A model generated the notes under the pieces. It made no database searches and was not told the DNA's origin. It was given only the letters and a program-made list of their open reading frames with translations. Of a stretch of 64,000 nt of DNA, positions 55,221 to 62,125 are shown in pieces. The translations under genes were made by a program, and so were the position numbers. Origin of the DNA: an uncultured Bacilli bacterium (lineage in GTDB: Bacteria > Bacillota_I > Bacilli_A > ML615J-28 > CAG-313); NCBI GenBank assembly GCA_934133195.1, contig CAKPAZ010000001.1:1-64000 (forward strand), read 5' to 3'. How positions within the stretch are numbered: the first letter of the stretch is position 1; each line of letters begins with the position of its first letter.

Positions 55221-55248
55221 GGTTAACATAATATATATTATAGGAAGT
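55221..55248 (-). other. dif: dif-like chromosome dimer resolution site
   Basis: Read on the - strand this 28-mer begins ACTTCCTATAATATATATTA and ends TGTTAACC. It agrees with the B. subtilis dif sequence, as remembered, at 25 of 28 positions, including most of both recombinase arms and the AT-rich centre. The location fits: gene orientation switches here and xerD lies 2.8 kb away. In the family, XerC and XerD (CodV/RipX) bind the two arms and resolve dimers during division. Confidence 0.88.
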
Positions 55249-55517
55249 AAAATACACATATAGTAATTCTTTTAAAAGAACCATTAAACACTTCATCTAC
55301 CATATTTGGAGTGTTTATTTGTCGAATTTTATCATTTCTTGTCTTTAAACTAACTCATTTTAACATTTATGACTATATTTAAAAAGTGTCATAATAAAGG
55401 TTAAAAAGGCTCTTTTTCTCTCTTTACCACATAATCTGTTTATTTATTCACATCAGTGTTGAAAACTCAAATTTACCCCTTTTTTATGGTTCATGCTCTT
55501 TTATACTTATAGACAAT

Positions 55518-55553
55518 AAAAAAAGCCAATCTCACTTATTTTAGAGATTGACT
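55518..55553 (-). terminator. Terminator after the PHP gene
   Basis: On the - strand, AGTCAATCTC pairs with GAGATTGGCT (one G-U) and runs into T7. Confidence 0.82.
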
Positions 55554-55591
55554 ATATAATTTAAATTATTAATTATTCGTCTTTATTTTTT

Positions 55592-55612
55592 TCAAACGCT
55601 CTAGGAACGGTT
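55592..55612 (-). repeat. Polar repeat, copy A
   Basis: + strand TCAAACGCTCTAGGAACGGTT; on the - strand it lies just after the PHP-domain gene's coding part and reads toward dif. Confidence 0.75.
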
Positions 55613-56412
55613 TATTCTAATCTTGATACTACATTTAAACCAAGTTCTTCAGCGAGTTTGTATACTTCCTTAGTCGCATCATCATTTAGATACTTAAAGA
55701 AATGTGCATCATCGTTTATAATGACTTTAGCATTCATCTTTTTTACCAGTTTCCAAAATTCATATTTTGGATAGCCATAGCTTAAATGACCATCTGGGGT
55801 AATGTAAGATATTTTCTTTCTAATACAATTTCTAACTCCATTAGCGTTAAGTTCAAGTAAAACGTTATGCTCCATCGCCGTTTGAATGATGGATTGTGCG
55901 ACTTTTTCACATTCATCGTCCCACACACCGTATTTTACACAGTAAATATCAGGATGAGCAACAATCTTGAAGTATCCACTTTTAATTCCGTTTACAACAC
56001 TTTCTTCATAAGCTCTAATTGATTCATGACTTTGTGGATCGTAGATATTATGATAGTGATCTTTTAACCAGTAATAATGTTGTCCTAAAATCAAAAAGTC
56101 GAGTTCACGTAAAAACTTTTTATAATATTCATCCATTTCAGGAAAATACTCAATTTCTAGTCCACTATATACTTTAATACCTTCTTCTTGTTTTGCTTGA
56201 TGAATATCATCTAAATAGATATTTTCATATTCATCCATTGACATACGTCTTGAGTAAAAGTAAGCTAAAATTGAATCAATTAATGGCCCATGATCAGTAA
56301 TCGCAATTTCTTTATAGCCATGAGCTCTCGCGTATTTAACGTAATCACTCGCGGTACCCTCAGCATGCTTGCATAAGTAAGTATGTGTATGATAATTAGT
56401 CTCGATTTTCAT
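55612..56412 (-). CDS. PHP-domain histidinol-phosphatase-like protein
   Basis: About 266 residues of the PHP phosphoesterase family (HisJ/HisK type), which hydrolyse histidinol phosphate or similar monoesters using three metals. Metal ligands: NYHTHTYLCKHAEG (HxH and H), AITDHGPL, GLEIEYFP, GQHYYW, VAHPDIYC and NDDAHF near the end. No histidine biosynthesis genes are nearby, so the true substrate is open. ATG 56412 follows GGAGG by 5 nt and lies within the end of the upstream Fic-like gene (17-nt overlap), so the two are coupled. Confidence 0.88.
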   Translation of the reverse strand: MKIETNYHTHTYLCKHAEGTASDYVKYARAHGYKEIAITDHGPLIDSILAYFYSRRMSMDEYENIYLDDIHQAKQEEGIKVYSGLEIEYFPEMDEYYKKFLRELDFLILGQHYYWLKDHYHNIYDPQSHESIRAYEESVVNGIKSGYFKIVAHPDIYCVKYGVWDDECEKVAQSIIQTAMEHNVLLELNANGVRNCIRKKISYITPDGHLSYGYPKYEFWKLVKKMNAKVIINDDAHFFKYLNDDATKEVYKLAEELGLNVVSRLE

Positions 56413-57457
56413 AATTACCTCCGAATAATACCCTTGGATCATCATCTGAAATCAATTTAACCCATCTAGCACTACGGCCTTTGCCGAGTGGCATGATAAC
56501 TTTTTCATCACGCAACTTAAATAAGGCACGATTAAGCGTTGATTCACTAACATTTGGATGATATTTTCTCACATCTTCTTTGGTGAAGGTATAAGGCATG
56601 CGTAGAATGGTTTGTTCTAGACCATCTGACTTAAACATGCGTTTCTCATAGACTTTATTTTTAAGAATTTCACTTAATTTTTGATAGTTTTCTTCAATCA
56701 TCTTTAATACTTTCATCATAATGACATTAACTTGGAGAGGACTGGTTGGAAAATTAACATAACATAACTTTTTTAACTCATTCCAGGAGGTTTCATCTGA
56801 TAATATGCTTTCAAAAAAGCTAAAATACTTAAAACAAATACATCCAGATTTTAACATCATATAATATAAAGCTAAAAGACAAGCGAAATCAGAATGATTA
56901 TCATAAGGTTTCATAATATCCATCTGTAAGTAAGTTACCATACTTAGGTAGATAGCTTCATATGATTTGTTTTGAAGATTTTTGTGATATTCGTTTAACA
57001 TATTCTCCAGCATTGCTCTAATACTAGTCTTTTTGGGGTCAAATTCAGTTACTAAAAGTTCATTATAGATACGATTAGTAAATTTAGTTGAATTTTTACC
57101 AAAGATTTTGTTCAAATATTGTAATAAATCACTACCATTAAAAGGAAATTCGTTTGCGTCATTAATGATAGTACGTAATACTTCTTTAATCGCGGTAACA
57201 GCTTGTTCTTCTTTGTTTAAACTATTGGATCCTTTAGTTATAAGTAATCGCATACGGTTATCACTAACCTTTAAATTCAAGTACTTACACAAGAATTCAA
57301 CCTCTTTTTCAAGATTTTTTTCGATTAATTGTTGAGCTGTATCGCCTAGTTTTTCTTCGATATCTTCATTTTTTCCCATCCACTTATAGACATTAAGCAG
57401 TTCATTTAAGATTTGAGGAGGAATTAAATTGCTTTTTAATGCTTCATAGTTATTCAT
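56396..57457 (-). CDS. Degenerate Fic-fold protein with C-terminal winged helix
   Basis: 353 residues. The middle resembles the Fic core (AMLENMLNEYHKN...AIYLSMVTYLQMDIMKPYDNHSDFACLLALYYMMLKSG), but where active Fic enzymes have HPFxxGNGR this has KPYDNHSDFAC (residues 183-193), lacking the catalytic His and the GNGR loop. The C-terminal ~75 residues look like a winged helix (FTKEDVRKYHPNVSESTLNRALFKLRDEKVIMPLGKGRSARW). AMPylation is therefore unlikely, and a DNA-binding regulatory role is inferred. ATG 57457 follows GGTGAT. Overlaps the PHP gene. Confidence 0.72.
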   Translation of the reverse strand: MNNYEALKSNLIPPQILNELLNVYKWMGKNEDIEEKLGDTAQQLIEKNLEKEVEFLCKYLNLKVSDNRMRLLITKGSNSLNKEEQAVTAIKEVLRTIINDANEFPFNGSDLLQYLNKIFGKNSTKFTNRIYNELLVTEFDPKKTSIRAMLENMLNEYHKNLQNKSYEAIYLSMVTYLQMDIMKPYDNHSDFACLLALYYMMLKSGCICFKYFSFFESILSDETSWNELKKLCYVNFPTSPLQVNVIMMKVLKMIEENYQKLSEILKNKVYEKRMFKSDGLEQTILRMPYTFTKEDVRKYHPNVSESTLNRALFKLRDEKVIMPLGKGRSARWVKLISDDDPRVLFGGNYENRD

Positions 57458-57472
57458 AATATCACCATTTAA

Positions 57473-57501
57473 ATTATACTTGAAAATCACATTTTTTTCA
57501 A
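57473..57501 (-). promoter_or_regulatory. Promoter of the Fic-like-PHP operon
   Basis: On the - strand: TTGAAA (57501-57496), 17 bp, TATAAT (57478-57473). Confidence 0.75.
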
Positions 57502-57532
57502 ATAAAAAGAATGGTATAATTAAATACCATTC
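57501..57532 (-). terminator. Terminator after the PAP2 gene
   Basis: On the - strand GAATGGTAT/ATACCATTC with TTAATT loop, then TTTTTATTT; the PAP2 stop codon lies in the stem. Confidence 0.85.
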
Positions 57533-58407
57533 GGATTTTTTTCACTTTTAAAAAGAAAAGGAATAACGCCAATCGCTAGAAACGCAATCAAACCATAGAT
57601 AAGAATTGTAATAACTGGAATATGACTGATGGAATCAGGGATAAGTTGAGTTATCACAAAGGCAATTCCTACAAAGAAAATACCAACTAAGGTTCTAATA
57701 ACCTTCTTCAAAGGCGTAATATCAGTAGTAAATTTAATACATTTGTTCTCTACAAAGGCTCCTAAACAAAAGCCAATAAGTAAACCATAACCTCTAATGA
57801 AGTCGTGTTCAGCATTTTTAAAGAACATAAACGGTAAAAATAGAATTGAAGTAATTAGATATATTAGGAACTTTTTTTGAGGAAATTTATTAAGTAGGAA
57901 AAAGGAAAGAAAAGTAATACCAAGACCAAGTAAGAGTCCAACCACAACATCATGAGGAAAATGAACCCCCAAATAAAGCCTTGAAATAGGAATTAAAACC
58001 ATTAAAACAATACAAACGATTCTAACCCACTTCTTCTGAAAGCTAAGAATGATACTACCATATAGGGAACCTGCAATCTGACTATGTCCACTAGGAAATG
58101 AGGATCCGGTAGCACTGTCTGATAATTTACTATTTTTGAATTTCTGTAAATGCTCTTTACCTTCATACATAAAAGGACGTTTAGAATTTACAAAACTCTT
58201 AATTAAGCCATTGAAACAAACCGATGTAAGAATGGCATAGCCGATTTTTTCACCTTTTTCTTTGTCGAAGCACCAATAAATAATTCCAAGTATCGCAATT
58301 AAAAAGACACTTCCACCGAGTTGACTGATTATATAAAAGAAAACATCAAAGAATTTGTTACCAATTTTATAAAACCATTCTAATATACTAAATTCAAATT
58401 CTAACAT
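57520..58407 (-). CDS. PAP2-family membrane phosphatase
   Basis: A 295-residue multi-pass protein with the three phosphatase motifs: KSFVNSKRP (KxxxxxxRP), SFPSGHSQ (PSGH) and SRLYLGVHFPHDV (SRxxxxxHxxxD), facing outside the membrane. PAP2 enzymes dephosphorylate phosphatidic acid, phosphatidylglycerol phosphate or undecaprenyl pyrophosphate; the sequence does not decide which. It follows rluB by 8 nt with a poor ribosome-binding site. Confidence 0.9.
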   Translation of the reverse strand: MLEFEFSILEWFYKIGNKFFDVFFYIISQLGGSVFLIAILGIIYWCFDKEKGEKIGYAILTSVCFNGLIKSFVNSKRPFMYEGKEHLQKFKNSKLSDSATGSSFPSGHSQIAGSLYGSIILSFQKKWVRIVCIVLMVLIPISRLYLGVHFPHDVVVGLLLGLGITFLSFFLLNKFPQKKFLIYLITSILFLPFMFFKNAEHDFIRGYGLLIGFCLGAFVENKCIKFTTDITPLKKVIRTLVGIFFVGIAFVITQLIPDSISHIPVITILIYGLIAFLAIGVIPFLFKSEKNPNGI

Positions 58408-58415
58408 AAACTAAA

Positions 58416-59189
58416 TTAACTATAAACGCGAACGTTTCTTGTTTGCTCCTTCTTTAAGACTTTACTAGCTTTAGCAAGTTCATATAAAGTTTTAACTTCA
58501 TGAATTGTTAAACTACGTACTTCACCTTCTTTTAGATCATCAATCTTAATATTACCAAATCTAACACGGGTAAGTCTTTTTACTTCATGACCTATCGCAT
58601 TAAACATTTCTTTTACTTGATGATATAAACCTTCAGTAATGGTAATACGAACTAAACTTGAGTTGTTCTTTCGATCTAAACTTTCGATTTCTGCGAGTGC
58701 AGGAAGGGTCATACGACCATTAAGTTTAACACCTTTTTCTAGTTTTGTCAAATCCGCTGAAGTCATAATACCTTTAACTCTAACTAAATATTCTTTTTGA
58801 ATACCACTGCTTGGGCCTACCATTTGATTCATAAAGTCGCCATCATTAGTTAGAAGGATAACGCCTTTTGTATCATAATCAAGACGACCAACTGGAAACA
58901 AATGATCATCTTTTAAATCTGATGGTATACAATCAATAACGGTTGTTCTTCCATGTTCATCACTACATGAAGAGATAACCCCACGTGGTTTATTTAATGC
59001 ATAATATTTTTTTTGTAGTCTTACTAAAACTACATCATCAACAGTTACTTCATCTCTTGGTCCAACCTTATAACCAAGGGTATTTACAACCTCACCATTT
59101 ACTTTAATTCGTCCCTCTAAGATCAATTCTTCTGCTTTGCGGCGGGAGGTAATACCACTAGCAGCGATGCGCTTTTGTATTCTTTCCAT
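58416..59189 (-). CDS. rluB: 23S rRNA pseudouridine synthase RluB type
   Basis: A 257-residue enzyme: N-terminal S4 domain (RIQKRIAASGITSRRKAEELILEGRIKVNG) and RsuA/RluB catalytic domain with the catalytic Asp in GRLDYDTKGVILLTNDG, plus ITEGLYHQVKEMFNAIGHEVKRLTRVRFG. Makes a pseudouridine in the 23S peptidyl-transferase region (U2605-type). ATG 59189 follows GGAGG by 6 nt. In Bacillus rluB follows dacB-spmA-spmB; here the ATPase at 59576-60892 lies between. Confidence 0.94.
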   Translation of the reverse strand: MERIQKRIAASGITSRRKAEELILEGRIKVNGEVVNTLGYKVGPRDEVTVDDVVLVRLQKKYYALNKPRGVISSCSDEHGRTTVIDCIPSDLKDDHLFPVGRLDYDTKGVILLTNDGDFMNQMVGPSSGIQKEYLVRVKGIMTSADLTKLEKGVKLNGRMTLPALAEIESLDRKNNSSLVRITITEGLYHQVKEMFNAIGHEVKRLTRVRFGNIKIDDLKEGEVRSLTIHEVKTLYELAKASKVLKKEQTRNVRVYS

Positions 59190-59225
59190 TATTTCCTCCA
59201 AAAAATTCCCAATTTTGTTAAGTAT

Positions 59226-59254
59226 ATTATACCAAAATCGTCATTTTTTTGCAA
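59226..59254 (-). promoter_or_regulatory. Promoter of rluB-PAP2
   Basis: On the - strand: TTGCAA (59254-59249), 17 bp, TATAAT (59231-59226). Confidence 0.78.
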
Positions 59255-59539
59255 TCAAAATAATCACATATTTTTACAAAATTCGCTTTCTTTTTAAATT
59301 TTCAAGTTTAAGCCCCAAATTGCATGTTTAATCAAAAGATAAAAACCTTAATTAATAACTATTTGTATTATAAAAAAGCAAAAATTCATCCATTTTTCTC
59401 ATCAAAAAGCCATTCTTAAAACGTCTAAAATAGCGTTTCAAAGGTAATTATTAACCTTTTTTTCATCTCAAACGCTCTAAGAAAGGTTTAATCAAACAAA
59501 TACTTTAAACATTAAACTAATGATTTTTATGAATTTCTA
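59255..59539. other. Gene-free stretch between rluB and the second ATPase
   Basis: The ~385 bp between the rluB start and the ATPase stop hold the rluB promoter, polar repeat copy B, the ATPase terminator and otherwise AT-rich sequence. AAAGGT...ACCTTTTTTT at about 59448-59463 is hairpin-like on the + strand, but no + strand gene ends there. Confidence 0.6.
59468..59488 (-). repeat. Polar repeat, copy B
   Basis: + strand TCAAACGCTCTAAGAAAGGTT; 20 of 21 positions match copy C; reads toward dif on the - strand. Confidence 0.78.
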
Positions 59540-59574
59540 AAAAAAAAAGAGTAGAAAAATTAAATTTTCTACTC
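59540..59574 (-). terminator. Terminator after the second ATPase
   Basis: On the - strand GAGTAGAAAA/TTTTCTACTC with a short loop and a T10 tract. Confidence 0.85.
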
Positions 59575-59575
59575 A

Positions 59576-60892
59576 TTAATTGATTAACCAATCTATTAAA
59601 TTTATACATTTAATTCCCTTATAGGAAACAAAATCATTTTGATCAAGGGTTAGAATTATCTTTTCATAGTTATCATCAATCTTCATTAAAGGAGTTAATT
59701 CTCTTTTTCTGACATCATCATTTGTCATGCTTTCAGTTACTTGAAAATAGATTTTTTCATCTTGTTTTGTCGCAATAAAATCAATTTCTAAATTATCTAT
59801 TTTTCCAATTGAAACATCATAACCTCTTTTTAACAATTCAAAATAAACGATATTTTCAAGAATATGACCTCTGTCAATGTCTCTAAATCCCAATAAATAA
59901 TTTCTTAAACCGATATCTACAATATAGTATTTTCCAAGAGTTCTTAGGTATTCTTTACCCTTTATGTCAAAGCGTTTAATATCATAAAAGAAATAACTTT
60001 CAAGTAAAGCTTCAACATATGCTTGGACAGTATGCGCACTTGGTGATTTCTTACGATTGTTTTCTTCTAACAAACCTTCATTTACTAAGACATTACCGAT
60101 GTTGGAAATGGAGATATTATTTCCAATATTATCAGCGAGGAATAAAACAATTTTTCTTAACAAGAATGAATCAGTGATTCGTTGTTGTCCTCTTCTTTTT
60201 TCTTTTTCTAAAATATCTCGAACAATTACGGTTGAGTAGACTCCATCTAATAAAGTAAAGGCTTTTTCTTGTTCAAGTCCAACCTCAGAAATACCAGGCA
60301 TACCACCAAATCGAAGGTAAGCATTAAATATATCTTCAATATTATATTGTAGGTTATTTTTATCATAAACAACCTTCCTTTTCTTATTTAAAGCATCAGT
60401 AAGTTCTTTGATTTTAAACTCATGAAACTCTAAAAATTCTTCAAATGATAGAGGTAGCATCTTGATTTCTACGCATCTGCCTGATAGATAAGTTGAGTAT
60501 TCCGATGATAATAAGTATGCATTTGAACCAGTAATATAAATATCACAATCAAAGTCTACACGAAATGAATTTACAGCATCCTCCCAAGAATCAATGCGTT
60601 GTAATTCATCAAAAAACATATACATTTTTTTATGAGGAATAATCTTATTTTTAACATAATGATATAGTTCATCAACATTCATTTTTCTAAAATCATAGGA
60701 TTCAAAATTAATATTAATTATTTGTTCTTCATTAATTCCTTGTTCTAAAAGATATTGAATCATTAGTTTCAATAAACTTGACTTACCACATCTACGGATA
60801 CCGGTAATTACCTTGATTGGTTCGGTATCTTTAAATCCGATTAATTTGTTAAGGTAAATATCTCTTTTTTTAAGTTTTTGGGCTGTTATCAT
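59576..60892 (-). CDS. Second AAA ATPase with DUF4143 domain
   Basis: 438 residues, same architecture as the ATPase at 1401-2708 but only distantly similar. Walker A is GIRRCGKSSLLK, Walker B MYMFFDELQRIDSWE, and the sensor YITGSNAYLLSSE. The C-terminal half has ENIVYFELLKRGYDV...NLEIDFIATK...YFQVTES, a nuclease-like layout with QVTES in place of EVK. Start 60892 follows GGAGG by 8 nt; an in-frame TTG at 60907 overlaps that site. It separates spmB from rluB, two genes adjacent in Bacillus, and has its own palindromic operators and terminator, consistent with insertion. Confidence 0.85.
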   Translation of the reverse strand: MITAQKLKKRDIYLNKLIGFKDTEPIKVITGIRRCGKSSLLKLMIQYLLEQGINEEQIININFESYDFRKMNVDELYHYVKNKIIPHKKMYMFFDELQRIDSWEDAVNSFRVDFDCDIYITGSNAYLLSSEYSTYLSGRCVEIKMLPLSFEEFLEFHEFKIKELTDALNKKRKVVYDKNNLQYNIEDIFNAYLRFGGMPGISEVGLEQEKAFTLLDGVYSTVIVRDILEKEKRRGQQRITDSFLLRKIVLFLADNIGNNISISNIGNVLVNEGLLEENNRKKSPSAHTVQAYVEALLESYFFYDIKRFDIKGKEYLRTLGKYYIVDIGLRNYLLGFRDIDRGHILENIVYFELLKRGYDVSIGKIDNLEIDFIATKQDEKIYFQVTESMTNDDVRKRELTPLMKIDDNYEKIILTLDQNDFVSYKGIKCINLIDWLIN

Positions 60893-60911
60893 AGTCTTAA
60901 CCTCCAAAAAT

Positions 60912-60941
60912 ATTATACTACATTCTTTAAAAATAATCTAA
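60912..60941 (-). promoter_or_regulatory. Promoter of the second ATPase
   Basis: On the - strand: TTAGAT (60941-60936), 18 bp, TATAAT (60917-60912). The weak -35 directly abuts the first 28-bp palindrome. Confidence 0.55.
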
Positions 60942-61006
60942 GTTTTTGCACTCAACTGCAGAAACTTTTTATTTTTGAAAGTTTTTGCAGTAAAATGCAA
61001 TAACTT
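60940..61006. repeat. Two 28-bp palindromes, putative operators
   Basis: Units at 60940-60967 and 60979-61006 are 39 bp apart. Each has an 11-bp left arm AAGTTTTTGCA, 6 bp, and an 11-bp right arm (TGCAGAAACTT or TGCAATAACTT) that is its inverse except at one position. They lie just upstream of the second ATPase promoter. Confidence 0.9.
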
Positions 61007-61037
61007 TACTATTTCATTAATATTATTTACCTAAAAA

Positions 61038-61535
61038 TTAACCTTTATAAAACAAATAACAGAAGAAAAAAACAAAAAGAAAAGTTAAAACATCATTTAA
61101 TAAACCAATCTTTAATGAATTACCAATATTATTTAACTTTATACTACCAAAATATAAAGCAATAACATAGATCGTTGTATCGTTACATCCTTGAATAATT
61201 GATGAAATCTTCGCTGTAACAGAATCAACCCCATAATTTTCAAAGATTTTAACCATCATTACCATGGCACTACTACTAGAAATTGGTCTTAAAAAAGCTT
61301 GGAAAAACAACTCTGGCTTAAGGACTTTAGTTGGAATAATTGATGAAATAATATCAATAATTCCACTATTTACAAAGACGTTTATCGCAACAATTAAGAT
61401 AAAAATAGTTGGAAAAATATTAAGAATTGTCTTATAGTTATTTTCAATTCCTCTGGAAAAAGAATCAAACGCATTAACCTTTTTAATGATACCATAGATT
61501 ACAATAAATAAAATATAAAAAACTACAACTTTCAT
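61038..61535 (-). CDS. spmB: Spore maturation protein B
   Basis: A 165-residue polytopic protein with SpmB family features: GIENNYKTILNIFPTIFILIVAINVF, a conserved AFLRPISSSSAMVMM block and IQGCNDTTIYVIALYFGSIKL. SpmA and SpmB are needed for proper spore core dehydration in Bacillus and Clostridium. The start overlaps the end of spmA (ATGA). Last gene of the dacB-spmA-spmB operon. Confidence 0.92.
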   Translation of the reverse strand: MKVVVFYILFIVIYGIIKKVNAFDSFSRGIENNYKTILNIFPTIFILIVAINVFVNSGIIDIISSIIPTKVLKPELFFQAFLRPISSSSAMVMMVKIFENYGVDSVTAKISSIIQGCNDTTIYVIALYFGSIKLNNIGNSLKIGLLNDVLTFLFVFFFCYLFYKG

Positions 61536-62125
61536 TTCTTAGCTCTTCTTTTTTCAACCACATAAAATAAACGATCAAGGAGAATGGCCATTGTCGCTGA
61601 AACTGTCGTACCAACAATCATCAAGGCAAGGAGTGATGGTTCATTAGTTCCATGATACATCGCTCTAATTCCTAAAATGGTAGTTGGAAAAAGGGTTAAG
61701 GAACTAACATTCATTAGAATAAAAGTAATCATACTTCTTGATGGTTTATCTTTATTTTCGTTCTTCTTTTGAAGTTCACTGAAAGCTTTAAGTCCTAGTG
61801 GGGTTGCGGCTGAACCTAGACCAAGTAAGTTAGCAATGATGTTTGAAGCGATATATTCTAAAGCAATGTCATCAATAGTAAGTTCAGGATAAAGTTTTAA
61901 TAGGGGCTTTTTAAAGATTCTTGTAAGGTTTTTGATTAGCCCACTTTCAATCGCAATATTAAATATTCCACCCCAAAAAAGGATCACCAAAGCTACATTA
62001 AAAAAGATTTGAAAAGCATCATTTGCACTATTCATAATGATTTTTCCCATTGAATCTATGTTTCCTGTAAAGACACTAACAATGATACCAACGATTAAGA
62101 GAACGTTCCAAATACGATTAATCAT
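61532..62125 (-). CDS. spmA: Spore maturation protein A
   Basis: A 197-residue membrane protein with SpmA features: GGIFNIAIESGLIKNLTRIFKKPL, ASNIIANLLGLGSAATPLGLKAF and FILMNVSSLTLFPTTILGIRAMY. ATG 62125 lies 8 nt after GAGG inside the end of dacB; a GTG three bases upstream is possible. Overlaps dacB by 8 nt and spmB by 4 nt. Stop is TGA. Confidence 0.93.
   Translation of the reverse strand: MINRIWNVLLIVGIIVSVFTGNIDSMGKIIMNSANDAFQIFFNVALVILFWGGIFNIAIESGLIKNLTRIFKKPLLKLYPELTIDDIALEYIASNIIANLLGLGSAATPLGLKAFSELQKKNENKDKPSRSMITFILMNVSSLTLFPTTILGIRAMYHGTNEPSLLALMIVGTTVSATMAILLDRLFYVVEKRRAKK

Larger units (their letters stand above)
54569..55517. other. Gene-free terminus region
   Basis: About 950 bp with no plausible gene in either strand: very AT-rich, with stops in all frames. 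It holds two 40-bp repeats, two members of a polar repeat family, a DnaA-box-like cluster, the dif-like site and palindromes (TTCTTTTAAAAGAA at 55267-55280; AAACACT...AGTGTTT at 55286-55317). + strand genes end on its left and - strand genes end on its right. Confidence 0.8.

Noticed and set aside
59405..59435. A sixth, opposite-facing copy of the polar repeat (GCCATTCTTAAAACGTCTAA)
   Set aside because: Too few positions match the family core; if real it would weaken the polarity claim, so it should be included in any genome-wide count.
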